64,000 nucleotides of DNA from Candidatus Dormiibacterota bacterium (GTDB lineage: Bacteria > Chloroflexota > Dormibacteria > CF-121): positions 1-64,000 of the forward strand of contig DASZZN010000051.1 of the NCBI GenBank assembly GCA_035544955.1, given 5' to 3'. The notes beneath the pieces were generated by a model, which was not told where the DNA came from, did no database searches, and saw nothing but the letters and a program-made list of their open reading frames with translations. How positions within the stretch are numbered: the first letter of the stretch is position 1; every line of letters begins with the position of its first letter. The position numbers and the translations under genes are program-made. Shown here one piece after another: positions 25,340-33,516 of the stretch.

Positions 25340-25504
25340 CTAAGCCTGCGGAGCGAAGAGGCTCTTCAGGTCCCCGTCGTGAGCGACGAGCAACTCGTGC
25401 ACATCAATGACGTCGTCGGCATTGATGTTCGGCCGGCGCCCGATCGCCCGAGTGTGCAGCTCCAGTTGGAGTTCGAACATCGCTCGGCCGTCCTGGGCGT
25501 TCAT
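25340..25504 (-). CDS. 54-residue conserved-looking small protein
   Basis: From ATG 25504 the protein begins MNAQDGRAMFELQLELHTRA and continues with GRRPNINADDVIDVHELLVAHDGDLKSLF. It is acidic, soluble and probably all-helical. An AAGGAA site about 11 bases upstream supports this start rather than the in-frame ATG at 25567, which would lie upstream of the promoter. It is the first gene behind an unusually complete promoter with an operator-like dyad. A helical regulator or ligand-binding peptide is conceivable but unproven. Confidence 0.6.
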   Translation of the reverse strand: MNAQDGRAMFELQLELHTRAIGRRPNINADDVIDVHELLVAHDGDLKSLFAPQA

Positions 25505-25529
25505 TGCCTGTGCTTTCCTTGTTATTGTT

Positions 25530-25550
25530 AGTGATACTGTCGTTGTCACT
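25530..25550. promoter_or_regulatory. Operator-like inverted repeat over the transcription start
   Basis: AGTGATA-N7-TGTCACT is an imperfect dyad directly downstream of the -10 box of the 54-residue gene, covering the expected transcription start. A bound repressor would block initiation. Confidence 0.5.
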
Positions 25551-25580
25551 ACAATACGAAGCCACAATGTCGCTTGTCAA
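25551..25580 (-). promoter_or_regulatory. Sigma70-type promoter of the 54-residue/SnoaL operon
   Basis: On the minus strand TTGACA (25575-25580) and TATTGT (25551-25556) are separated by 18 bases. The surrounding region is AT-rich compared with the rest of the window. Confidence 0.6.
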
Positions 25581-25638
25581 GTTTGAGACCACTATCCGTC
25601 TGGAAGGTGAACGGGGGAGGACGCTCGGTGGTTTCGGT

Positions 25639-26037
25639 CTAGGCCGGGTTCGTACGGCGGCGCCGAATAGTCCGGAAGGCCAGGCCGGCTCCGGTGATGA
25701 AGAGCAAGCCACCCAGCAAGATCGGCCCCACGGCCAAGGGCAGGAAGAGCGGATTGTCGAGATCGTTCTCGGCGAAGCCGAGGAAGGTCATGATCAGGAT
25801 CGAGATCATCCCGAGGGCGGCCCCACCGAGGAAGGCGCCCAATTCAGCCGAGGAGGCCTCCGGGAGGCGGGTGCTGTAGCTCGGGGCCATCAGCCCCGCC
25901 CGGACGCCAAAGGCGATCAGCGCCAGCAGCACGAGCCCGGCCGCAACGGTGAAGATCACCGCCACCACGATGACCGAGGTGATCTGGGCCGGGGTCAGCC
26001 CGCCGAACAGGTTCATCCAGTCGAGCGACAGCCGCAT
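25639..26037 (-). CDS. Three-span membrane protein
   Basis: The 132-residue protein has three hydrophobic segments (about 16-45, 65-87 and 97-122). A loop reading APSYSTRLPEASSAELG lies between the first two and a basic tail RTIRRRRTNPA at the end. No motif identifies a family. The start ATG is at 26037 and the gene follows the 2-oxoglutarate dehydrogenase gene on the same strand, 11 bases after its start-distal neighbour ends at 26049, so it may be co-transcribed. Function is unknown. Confidence 0.65.
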   Translation of the reverse strand: MRLSLDWMNLFGGLTPAQITSVIVVAVIFTVAAGLVLLALIAFGVRAGLMAPSYSTRLPEASSAELGAFLGGAALGMISILIMTFLGFAENDLDNPLFLPLAVGPILLGGLLFITGAGLAFRTIRRRRTNPA

Positions 26038-26048
26038 TGCGCTGAATT

Positions 26049-29000
26049 TTATCCCGAAGTGGGTGCCCGGGTCTCGTCCGGTTTAGACGCCAGCGCCGCC
26101 TGGACGATCTTCGCTTCCTGCTTCTCGGCGGCAATCGCATAGCCCTCACTGGGGCTGGCTCGCTCCGGCCGGCCGACGTAGTTGAGGGTGAGGTGCTTAG
26201 GCAGCTTGGGCTCGAGGCGTCGCTTGACGTGCCAGTAGGCGCCCATGTTCATCGGCTCCTCCTGGACCCAGGTCAGCTGTCGCACGTTTGGGTACTTCGC
26301 AATCGCCGAGAGCACGTCGTCCGAGCGGAAGGGCTCGAGCAACTCCATGCGGATGATGGCCAGGTCCTGCGCCTCGGCGCGCAAGGGGCTCGCGATCAGG
26401 TCGTAATAAATCTTGCCGGTGCAGAGGATGATGCGGCGGACATCGTCGCGATGTTGCTCCATCGACGGGTCATCGATCAGGCGGCGGAAGCTGTGCACAC
26501 TCAGGTCCTCCAGCTTGGACCACGACGGCCGCAGTCGCAGCAGGCTCTTGGGGGTCATGATGACCAGCGGCCGCGGCCGGCTGTGCAACGCCTGACGGCG
26601 CAGTGCGTGGAAGTAGTTCGCCGGGGTGCTGGGATAAAAGACGCGGATGTTGCCCTCGGCGGCCAGCTGGAGGAAGCGCTCCAGCCGCGCGCTCGAATGC
26701 TCGGGTCCGCCGCCTTCATACCCATGGGGAAGGAGCAGGGTGAGTCGCGACGACTGTCCCCACTTCGCCAGCCCCGAGACGATGAACTGGTCGATGATGA
26801 TCTGCGCGCCATTGCCGAAATCGCCGAATTGCGCTTCCCAGCAGACGAGCGCCTCGGAGGCATCGGAACTGTAGCCATACTCGAAGCCGAGGGCGGCGTA
26901 CTCGGACAGCGGGCTGTTGTGCAGCTCGAAGGTCGCGCTGGCGCCGACCAGGTGCTGGATGGGCGCCCACGTCTTGCCGGTGCGGACGTCGTGGAAGACC
27001 AGGTGTCGCTGACTAAATGTTCCGCGCTCCGTGTCCTGCCCGGTGAGCCGCACCGGGATGCCGCCCGTGATCAGCGTGGCAAAGGCGAGCTCCTCCGCCT
27101 GCGCCCAGTCGATTTCGCGCTCGGCCAGCGGCGTCTTGCGCCGCTCCATCTGCCGGAGCAGCTTGGGGTGCACCGTGAAGCGGTCCGACACGGCCAGCAG
27201 TTGGCGGTTGAGTGATTCGAGCGCTTCGGCGGGCAGGGCGGTCTTGATATCGGGCTCGGGGCTCGCGTCCATCGGTGGGCGGCTCACCTGGGGCGCGTGA
27301 GCCGCGCTGGCCTTGACGTTTTGGTGGGCATCGGCGAGTCGTGCCTCGGCGGCCTCGGCGCGCGCCCGCGCGTCATCAGCGGTCAGCAGGCCCTCTTCGA
27401 TCAGTTGCGCCGCGAAGATCTCTCGTACCGTTTGGTGCTCTTTGATCGCGTCGTACATGAGCGGCTGGGTGTAGGCCGGCTCATCGGTTTCGTTGTGACC
27501 GAAGCGCCGGTAACCGATCAGGTCGATGACGACGTCGCGCCCGAACTTTTGCCGGAAGGCGGTCGCGAGGCGAACCGCGCTCACGCAGGCGGTGATGTCA
27601 TCCGCATTCACATGGATGATCGGCAGGTCGAAGCCCTTGGCCACGTCCGAGGCGTAGCGGGTCGAGCGCCCCTCCTCGGGGTCGGTGGTGAAGCCCAGCT
27701 GGTTGTTGGCGATGATGTGCAGCGTGCCGCCGGTCGTGTAGCCCTCGAGCTTTGACAGGTTGAGGACTTCTGACACGACTCCCTGCGCGGGGAAGGCAGC
27801 GTCGCCGTGGATCAGGATCGGGACGGTGCCGGTCCGATCGAAATGGGGCTCGGATCCCTTGCGCCGCGTCTGCTCAGCGCGGGTCCAGCCCTCGACGACG
27901 GGGTCAACCGCTTCCAGGTGACTGGGATTGGCGAGCAGACTGACCGAGACCTGCTTGCCGTTCGGAGTGACGTAGGTGCCTTCGGCCTCGGCGTGATACT
28001 TGACATCGCCGGTGACGTCGCCGCCCTCCAGCCGATCTTTGCTCTGCTCGAACTCCACCAGAAGCGACTCGTAGGTGCGGTTCACGACGTGGGCGATCAC
28101 GCTAAGGCGGCCGCGGTGCGCCATGCCCATCACCACCTGGCGGGTGCCGTTGTCGGACAGCAACTGCAGCGTCTCCTCGAGCATGACGATCATCGAATCG
28201 AGGCCCTCGATTGAAAACGTCTTGTGGCCGAGAAAGGCCCTGCGCAAGTAACGGTCCATCGCCTCGACTTTCGTGAGTCGTCCCAGCAATTGCAGCTTGC
28301 GTTCAGGGCTGAGCGGTTGACGATATCGCCCGGACTCGATCCGCTCGCGCAGCCAGTTGCGTTGCTCGTGGCTAGAGATGTGTTCGATCTCGTAGGCGAT
28401 CGTGGAGCAGTACGTCTCGCGCAGATGCATGAGAACCTCGGCCAGGTTTTCTCCGGGAACGCGGACCCGGAGCACGGCGGCCGGCACGGCTTCCATCAGC
28501 TGCGGCGTCAGGCCATGGTTCACGGGATCGAGCGAGGGGTCGCCGGGCGGCGCGCTCCCCAACGGGTCCAGCCGAGCGGCGAGGTGTCCGTGACTCCGGT
28601 ACGCCGCGACCAGTGCCATCCCAGCGGCCACCGCCCGCAGCAGCTCGGCTTCCGCGGTTGTCGGCGCCGCAACCGCCGCGTCCCCCGCTCCGGTGACGGC
28701 TCGCGCCGGCTCGCTGATCCCGGCGGGCGGCGCCAAGCGCATCGACTCGAAGATCGACTCGTAGAAGCCGTCGGCGCCCGAGAGCAGCTCATCGATGCGA
28801 CGGAGAAACTCACCCGACTCGGCGCCCTGGATGACCCGGTGGTCATACGTGCTCGTCATCGTCATTACCTTGGAGACCCCGAGCTGGCGCAGCCCGCTGT
28901 CGGCGATCGCGCTAAACTCCGGCGGATATCCGATTGCACCCGTGGCGACGATCGTGCCCTGGCCCTTCATCAGCCGAGGAACAGACGCCATCGTGCCGAT

Positions 29001-30149
29001 GCCGCCGGGGTTGGTCAGAACGATGGTGGCGCCGGCCAGCTCGTCGGCGACGAGCTTCCCGATGCGGGCTTTTGAGACCAGCGTTTCGTACTGATCGCGG
29101 AACGCGGCGAAGTCGAGGCGATCGGCGTCGCGGATCACGGGCACCAGCAGCATGCGACTGCCGTCCTGGCGCTGCACGTCGACCGCGAGTCCGAGGTGGA
29201 CCCCACGCGCCACCCGCGCCGGGTTGCCATCGACCCGATCAAACGTCACCGTCATCGATGGGACGTCCTTGACCGCGCGCGTGATTGCAAATGCGATCAG
29301 GTGCGTGTAGGAAATCTTCTCGGGGCGCCCAGCGGCCTGCATGCTCTGGCTAAGCTGGCGCCTGCGCTGGTCGAGCACATCCACCCGCACGGTGCGGAAG
29401 CTCGTCGCCGTCGGCACCTGGAGGCTTTCCTCCATGTACTTGACCAATGCGCTGGCTGCACCGCGCAACGGGATGGATCCGGTCAGCGATTGCGCCGGCG
29501 CGGGTGCCTCAGCCGGTGTCCCTCCGCTTACGGGAGAGGGCAGGGTGGGGGCCTCTTTCGCTTCCTCGCTTGCGGGGGCTGGCACAGCGGGGGCCTTTTC
29601 CACGGGGGCGGGCAGGGTAGGGGCTTTTTGCTGCTGTTCGATCGCCTCCGCGACATCGCGACGTCGGATCGAGCCACCGGGCCCGCTACCCTTGATGGTC
29701 GCCAGGTCGATGCCCTTTGCCTTCGCCAGCAACTCGGCGCCCTCTGTGACCTCGGCCTTCGGTCCAGCATCTTTCACGCCACCATTGGGCGCCGTCGCCG
29801 CCGTCGTTTTCCCTTCCCCGCTTTTGGGGGAGGGCAGGGTGGGGTCCTTGTCGGACGCGGATGTTGGCGCGGGGGCCTTCTTCGCGGCCGCGTCGCCCTC
29901 CGCACCGACGGCAATTTCCGCCAGCGCCGATCCCACGGCAACGGTCTTTCCTGCCTCGGCGAGGATCTTCACGAGGGTCCCGCTCGCGGGCGCGGGGACC
30001 TCGGCATCCACCTTGTCGGTGGTGACCTCGACGAGGCCTTCGCCTTCGCGAACCTGGTCGCCCGGCTGCTTCAGCCACTTGGCGATGGTCCCCTCGGTGA
30101 CCGACTCACCCATCTCCGGAAGGGTGACCTGCATGGTCGTCTGGGGCAC
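26049..30149 (-). CDS. 2-oxoglutarate dehydrogenase E2-E1 fusion with lipoyl and PSBD domains
   Basis: The 1366-residue protein joins a complete E2 to E1. A lipoyl domain (about 5-82, lipoylated Lys46 in TTDKVDAEVPAP) comes first, then a peripheral-subunit-binding domain (about 138-172, LLAKAKGIDLATIKGSGPGG). An E2 acyltransferase follows (about 225-465, DHRVIQG at 436-442), and a thiamine-diphosphate E1 (about 500-1366, with MAHRGRLSVIAHVVNR, GDAAFPAQG and HIIANNQLGFTTD). It converts 2-oxoglutarate to succinyl-CoA. Actinobacterial Kgd/OdhA share the E2-E1 order but lack the lipoyl and PSBD modules. Three linker segments are encoded by palindromic repeats. The start is GTG 30149, 6 bases after TAGAAT; ATG 30134 is an alternative. 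Confidence 0.9.
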   Translation of the reverse strand: MPQTTMQVTLPEMGESVTEGTIAKWLKQPGDQVREGEGLVEVTTDKVDAEVPAPASGTLVKILAEAGKTVAVGSALAEIAVGAEGDAAAKKAPAPTSASDKDPTLPSPKSGEGKTTAATAPNGGVKDAGPKAEVTEGAELLAKAKGIDLATIKGSGPGGSIRRRDVAEAIEQQQKAPTLPAPVEKAPAVPAPASEEAKEAPTLPSPVSGGTPAEAPAPAQSLTGSIPLRGAASALVKYMEESLQVPTATSFRTVRVDVLDQRRRQLSQSMQAAGRPEKISYTHLIAFAITRAVKDVPSMTVTFDRVDGNPARVARGVHLGLAVDVQRQDGSRMLLVPVIRDADRLDFAAFRDQYETLVSKARIGKLVADELAGATIVLTNPGGIGTMASVPRLMKGQGTIVATGAIGYPPEFSAIADSGLRQLGVSKVMTMTSTYDHRVIQGAESGEFLRRIDELLSGADGFYESIFESMRLAPPAGISEPARAVTGAGDAAVAAPTTAEAELLRAVAAGMALVAAYRSHGHLAARLDPLGSAPPGDPSLDPVNHGLTPQLMEAVPAAVLRVRVPGENLAEVLMHLRETYCSTIAYEIEHISSHEQRNWLRERIESGRYRQPLSPERKLQLLGRLTKVEAMDRYLRRAFLGHKTFSIEGLDSMIVMLEETLQLLSDNGTRQVVMGMAHRGRLSVIAHVVNRTYESLLVEFEQSKDRLEGGDVTGDVKYHAEAEGTYVTPNGKQVSVSLLANPSHLEAVDPVVEGWTRAEQTRRKGSEPHFDRTGTVPILIHGDAAFPAQGVVSEVLNLSKLEGYTTGGTLHIIANNQLGFTTDPEEGRSTRYASDVAKGFDLPIIHVNADDITACVSAVRLATAFRQKFGRDVVIDLIGYRRFGHNETDEPAYTQPLMYDAIKEHQTVREIFAAQLIEEGLLTADDARARAEAAEARLADAHQNVKASAAHAPQVSRPPMDASPEPDIKTALPAEALESLNRQLLAVSDRFTVHPKLLRQMERRKTPLAEREIDWAQAEELAFATLITGGIPVRLTGQDTERGTFSQRHLVFHDVRTGKTWAPIQHLVGASATFELHNSPLSEYAALGFEYGYSSDASEALVCWEAQFGDFGNGAQIIIDQFIVSGLAKWGQSSRLTLLLPHGYEGGGPEHSSARLERFLQLAAEGNIRVFYPSTPANYFHALRRQALHSRPRPLVIMTPKSLLRLRPSWSKLEDLSVHSFRRLIDDPSMEQHRDDVRRIILCTGKIYYDLIASPLRAEAQDLAIIRMELLEPFRSDDVLSAIAKYPNVRQLTWVQEEPMNMGAYWHVKRRLEPKLPKHLTLNYVGRPERASPSEGYAIAAEKQEAKIVQAALASKPDETRAPTSG
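29519..29551. repeat. In-frame palindromic repeat in dehydrogenase linker (copy 1)
   Basis: CCCTCCGCTTACGGGAGAGG followed by GCAGGGTGGGGG is a diverged copy of the 7704/45928 element. On the coding strand it reads PTLPSPVSGG (about residues 201-210). Confidence 0.7.
29594..29623. repeat. In-frame palindromic repeat remnant (copy 2)
   Basis: The right half GGGCGGGCAGGGTAGGGG is kept and the left arm is degenerate. It encodes PTLPAPVEK (about residues 177-185). Confidence 0.5.
29811..29844. repeat. In-frame palindromic repeat in dehydrogenase linker (copy 3)
   Basis: CCCTTCCCCGCTTTTGGGGG followed by AGGGCAGGGTGGGG matches the intergenic element. It encodes PTLPSPKSGEGK (about residues 103-114), between the lipoyl and subunit-binding domains. 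Confidence 0.7.
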
Positions 30150-30155
30150 GGTCGA

Positions 30156-30161
30156 ATTCTA
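30156..30161 (-). promoter_or_regulatory. Putative -10 element of the dehydrogenase gene
   Basis: TAGAAT on the minus strand, 6 bases before GTG 30149, suggests a leaderless transcript and supports this start codon. Confidence 0.4.
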
Positions 30162-30183
30162 CCCACTAAACTTGGGTCCGAAT

Positions 30184-31014
30184 ATGACCTTTAAGTCAAA
30201 ATTGCAGGCCAGCGAGGACGCTACCGGCTCGATCCTCTGCCTCGGCCTTGACCCCGAACCCGACCTGCTGCCGCCATCGATCGAACGCTCGCCGGCGGGC
30301 ATCGCCGAATTCGTACAGACCATCGTCGAGGCCGTTGGCGATTCGGTCTCCTCCTACAAGCTCAACCTGGCGTTCTACGAGCTATGGGGGAGGGAGGCCA
30401 GCTGGTTGCTGGATAAGGCGCTGGCCGCGTTGCCCAAAGACCGCCCGGTCATCCTCGATGCCAAGCGTGGCGACGTCGGCAGCACCGCCCAGGCGTACGC
30501 GCACGCGATGTTCGAGGCTTGGGGCGCCGACGCCGTCACCGTCCACCCCTACCTGGGTTATGACTCGGTCGCGCCCTTCCTGGCGCACAAGGAGAAGGAA
30601 GTCTTCATCGTGTGCCGGACATCGAACCCGGGGGCGACGGAGTTCCAGCATCTGCGCAGCGACGGCGAGGCCCTTTACAGGCATATCGCCCGTGCCGGCG
30701 TCCGCTGGGACCATCACGGCAACGTCGCCTTCGTCGTTGGGGCGACCGCGCCGGCCGAGCTGCGGGACGTGCGCCAGATCGCGGGGGACCGCCTGTTGCT
30801 CGTCCCCGGTATCGGCGCGCAGGGTGCCGACCTCGCGGCTGCGCTCAAGGCGGCGCTCCGAGCGGATGGGCGAGGGGCGATCATCCCGATCTCACGTGGC
30901 ATCCTGTTCGCGTCGGCAGGCGCCGACTACGCGGATGCCGCGCACGCGGCGGCACGGCAGTATCGTGACGCGATCAACGCTCTCCGGCCGGAGCCCGCGA
31001 CGGCCCGAGGCTAA
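30184..31014 (+). CDS. pyrF: Orotidine 5'-phosphate decarboxylase (group 2)
   Basis: The 276-residue protein carries the OMP decarboxylase catalytic array in DAKRGDVGSTAQAYA (Lys and Asp residues of the K-D-D site), plus LCLGLDPEPD, TVHPYLGYDS and the phosphate-binding PISRGILFAS. Its length and DxKRGDVGST form are those of the longer type-2 PyrF found in actinobacteria and others. It makes UMP in pyrimidine synthesis. The reading frame is open far upstream through the dehydrogenase gene, but ATG 30184 is the only start that gives the normal N-terminus (MTFKSKLQASEDATG). It is divergent from the dehydrogenase gene. Confidence 0.95.
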   Translation: MTFKSKLQASEDATGSILCLGLDPEPDLLPPSIERSPAGIAEFVQTIVEAVGDSVSSYKLNLAFYELWGREASWLLDKALAALPKDRPVILDAKRGDVGSTAQAYAHAMFEAWGADAVTVHPYLGYDSVAPFLAHKEKEVFIVCRTSNPGATEFQHLRSDGEALYRHIARAGVRWDHHGNVAFVVGATAPAELRDVRQIAGDRLLLVPGIGAQGADLAAALKAALRADGRGAIIPISRGILFASAGADYADAAHAAARQYRDAINALRPEPATARG

Positions 31015-32329
31015 ACCCATCTCCGGCTTCCTCGCCGGCGCCCTCGTTGCTCATCCCCCCATCCTGCTGACCGAAGTTGGCGGCGCGCAGTCGGAGCGGG
31101 TCCGGGCGACCGCTGATGCCATGCGGCAGCTCGACGGCATCCTGTCGGCGGTTGATGCCGCGCTCGCGGTCGTGATCTCGCCGCATAGCCCGTCGAGCAT
31201 GACGTCGCTGCCGGTTCGTCGAGCGGCCCACGCCGCCGGCGACCTGTCCCGCTTTCGGGCACCCCAGATCCGGGTCGAGGCGGAGATTGACGTGGCGCTC
31301 GCGGCCGCGCTGGTCGTCGATGGGCAGCGGGCGGGATTCTCGCTGACGTGGGCGGAGCAGACCGAGCTCGATCATGGCGTGGTGGTTCCGCTGCACGGGC
31401 TGGCGCGCACGATGGCGAACAAGCGCTGCATCTTCCTCGGCGTCAGTGGCTGGCCGCTCCACAGGTTCGTCGAATTCGGCGCCTGGTTGCAGCATCGACT
31501 CCAGGACCGCTCCGCCATCCTGATCGCCTCCGGCGATCTGTCGCATCGCCTGACGCCGGACGCGCCCTACGGATTCCGCCCGGAAGGGCCGGTCTTCGAT
31601 CGGCTGGTGATCGACGCCCTTCGCGCGCGGGCGTGGGAGCAGATCGAGGCGCTGGATCCGGACCTCGTCGAGGAGGCCGGCGAGTGTGGTCTTCGCCCGC
31701 TCGCGATCCTGCTCGGCGCGGGGCGCGCAGCAAATCTCACGTCCGAGGTCCTCAGCTATGAAGGTCCCTTCGGTGTCGGCTACCCGGTCGTTGCATTCAC
31801 CGCGTCGGACACCCAAAAAGTGGTGCTCGATATTCAGACGCTGGGTCGTTATGCCATCGACACCTATCTGCGAACCCGCCAATTGATCCAACCGCCGGAG
31901 CCGATTCCGGTCGAGCTCCAGGCACCATCGGCGGTTTTCGTGACGCTTCGGAAGCATGGCGAGTTGCGTGGTTGCGTCGGCAGCGTGCGGCCGACCGAGG
32001 CAACCGCGGCCCATGAGTTGATTCGGTATGCGGTCGCGTCCGCCGTGCGTGATCCGCGATTCGACCCCGTGCGGCTCGACGAGGTGAGTGCGCTGACGAT
32101 CAAGGTTCAGTTGCTCGATCCGCCCGAGCCCGTGACCGATATCGCGGGGCTCGACCCGCACACCTACGGGGTCATCGTTCGCCACCGCGATCGGCAGGCA
32201 CTGCTGCTTCCGGATATCGAAGGGATCGACACGTCCGAGCAGCAGGTCCTCGCCGCGTGTCAGAAAGCCGGCATCGATCGTCACGCACCGCTGGAGCTCG
32301 AGCGCTTCCGCACCCGTACCCTCGAGTGA
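30965..32329 (+). CDS. LigB-like extradiol dioxygenase domain fused to AMMECR1
   Basis: The 454-residue protein has two domains. The first (about 20-275) is a class III extradiol-dioxygenase/MEMO-like fold with candidate metal ligands in VAHPPI (His30), SPHSPSS (His74), ELDHGVVVPLHG and SGDLSHRL. The second (about 285-454) is AMMECR1-like, with VFVTLRKHGELRGCVGSVRP and RYAVASAVRDPRFDPV. In many bacteria AMMECR1 and MEMO genes occur with a radical-SAM gene (AmmeMemoRadiSam set); no such gene is next to this one. The GTG at 30965 overlaps pyrF by 50 bases; no other usual start lies before the first motif. Substrate is unknown. Confidence 0.8.
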   Translation: MTRSTLSGRSPRRPEAKPISGFLAGALVAHPPILLTEVGGAQSERVRATADAMRQLDGILSAVDAALAVVISPHSPSSMTSLPVRRAAHAAGDLSRFRAPQIRVEAEIDVALAAALVVDGQRAGFSLTWAEQTELDHGVVVPLHGLARTMANKRCIFLGVSGWPLHRFVEFGAWLQHRLQDRSAILIASGDLSHRLTPDAPYGFRPEGPVFDRLVIDALRARAWEQIEALDPDLVEEAGECGLRPLAILLGAGRAANLTSEVLSYEGPFGVGYPVVAFTASDTQKVVLDIQTLGRYAIDTYLRTRQLIQPPEPIPVELQAPSAVFVTLRKHGELRGCVGSVRPTEATAAHELIRYAVASAVRDPRFDPVRLDEVSALTIKVQLLDPPEPVTDIAGLDPHTYGVIVRHRDRQALLLPDIEGIDTSEQQVLAACQKAGIDRHAPLELERFRTRTLE

Positions 32330-33306
32330 TAGCCCTTCTCGCCAACCCTGAGCAAATCGGGCATCGATCCGAAGGCCATCCCGAGCGTCCGGAACGCGTC
32401 ACCGCCATTCTCGAGGCGATCAAGTCCTCGGACCTCGGCCTTACGCCGGAACCGGCCCCGCCGGCACCAGAGGCGATGATCCATCGCGTCCACGATCCGA
32501 GCTATGTGGCGATGCTCGATCGCGCGGCGTCGTCCGGTGGCGGCTTTCTCGACCCTGACACCTACATCACGCCCCTGTCGATGCTGGCCGCGCGCTCCGC
32601 AGCCGGCGCCCTGGTCGAAGGGGTCAACCGGGTGCTGGACGGAAAGGTCGATCACGCCGTTGCGCTCGTCCGGCCACCGGGCCATCACGCCGAGCACGCG
32701 CAGGCGATGGGCTTCTGTCTGATCAACAACATCGGCGTCGGCCTCATCGCGGCGCGCGCGAAAGGGATTCGCCGCATCGCCGTGCTCGACTTCGATGTCC
32801 ACCACGGCAACGGTACCCAGCACAGTTTCGAAAACGACGCCGAGGTGTTCTACGCGTCGACTCATCAGTTTCCGTTCTATCCGGGGACCGGCAGTGCCGG
32901 CGAGCGAGGAGCGCACGGCAACGTCCTCAACGTCCCGCTCGCCAGTGGCAGCGGAGATCCGGTTTTTCTCGGCGCCTGGGAGAAGAAGATAGGTCCGGCA
33001 CTCGCAGCCTTCCGTCCAGAACTACTACTGGTGTCGGCCGGCTTCGATGCCCATGAAGACGACCCGCTGGCCGGGCTCGAGGTCACGACCGGCGGCTACC
33101 GCGAGCTCGCCACGCTGATCAAGGGATGGGCGATCGAGCATTGTCGTGGGCGGTCGGTCTGGGCCCTCGAAGGTGGTTACAACTTGCCTGCGCTCGGCGA
33201 GTCGGTGGTCGTCTGCCTCGAGGTCCTGCTCAATAACGCCACGGAGCGTGACCGTCGCGTGGACACTGCGGGTGATCGAGGGTACAATAGCGGCTCGCCG
33301 GACTAA
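32326..33306 (+). CDS. Histone deacetylase-family (AcuC/APAH-like) zinc deacetylase
   Basis: The 326-residue protein has the full class I/II deacetylase centre. His120-His121 lie in RPPGHHAEH and zinc ligands Asp157 and His159 in LDFDVHHGNGTQ. Asp241 lies in SAGFDAHEDDPLAG and the transition-state Tyr285 in EGGYN. Bacterial members deacetylate acetyl-lysine proteins (AcuC) or acetylpolyamines. GTG 32326 overlaps the previous stop as GTGA. A Lys-rich 50-residue protein is encoded 19 bases downstream and is a possible substrate or partner (inference). Confidence 0.9.
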   Translation: MIALLANPEQIGHRSEGHPERPERVTAILEAIKSSDLGLTPEPAPPAPEAMIHRVHDPSYVAMLDRAASSGGGFLDPDTYITPLSMLAARSAAGALVEGVNRVLDGKVDHAVALVRPPGHHAEHAQAMGFCLINNIGVGLIAARAKGIRRIAVLDFDVHHGNGTQHSFENDAEVFYASTHQFPFYPGTGSAGERGAHGNVLNVPLASGSGDPVFLGAWEKKIGPALAAFRPELLLVSAGFDAHEDDPLAGLEVTTGGYRELATLIKGWAIEHCRGRSVWALEGGYNLPALGESVVVCLEVLLNNATERDRRVDTAGDRGYNSGSPD

Positions 33307-33325
33307 GTCTGGGAGGCAGGGAACC

Positions 33326-33478
33326 ATGGCGAAGTCACGTGACAAGGGCAAGCGCGAAGTAAAGAAGAAAAAGAAGGAAAAGACGCCTAAGGGCGCCCCC
33401 GCGCCGTTTAGCGACGCCGCCTTCACCCCACGGCGCGAGCCCGGCATGCCTGGCTCGGCGGGAGCGCCGCCGGCATAA
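33326..33478 (+). CDS. 50-residue lysine-rich protein
   Basis: ATG 33326 is preceded by a good GGGAGG site (10 bases upstream). The protein has a very basic N-terminal half (MAKSRDKGKREVKKKKKEK), a Pro/Ala stretch (TPKGAPAPF) and a second Arg/Pro/Gly part ending in GSAGAPPA. It is probably disordered and could bind nucleic acid or be modified on lysine. It directly follows the deacetylase-family gene. No known family was recognised; small Lys-rich proteins of this style are common and uncharacterised. Confidence 0.65.
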   Translation: MAKSRDKGKREVKKKKKEKTPKGAPAPFSDAAFTPRREPGMPGSAGAPPA

Positions 33479-33516
33479 ACGCGCGCCGGCCCGCCGGCCG
33501 ACGCGAGGGGCGCGGA

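Noticed and set aside
29341-30183. Upstream extension of the pyrF frame
   Set aside because: It is antisense to the dehydrogenase gene, and PyrF proteins start at MTFKSKLQ-like sequence (30184).
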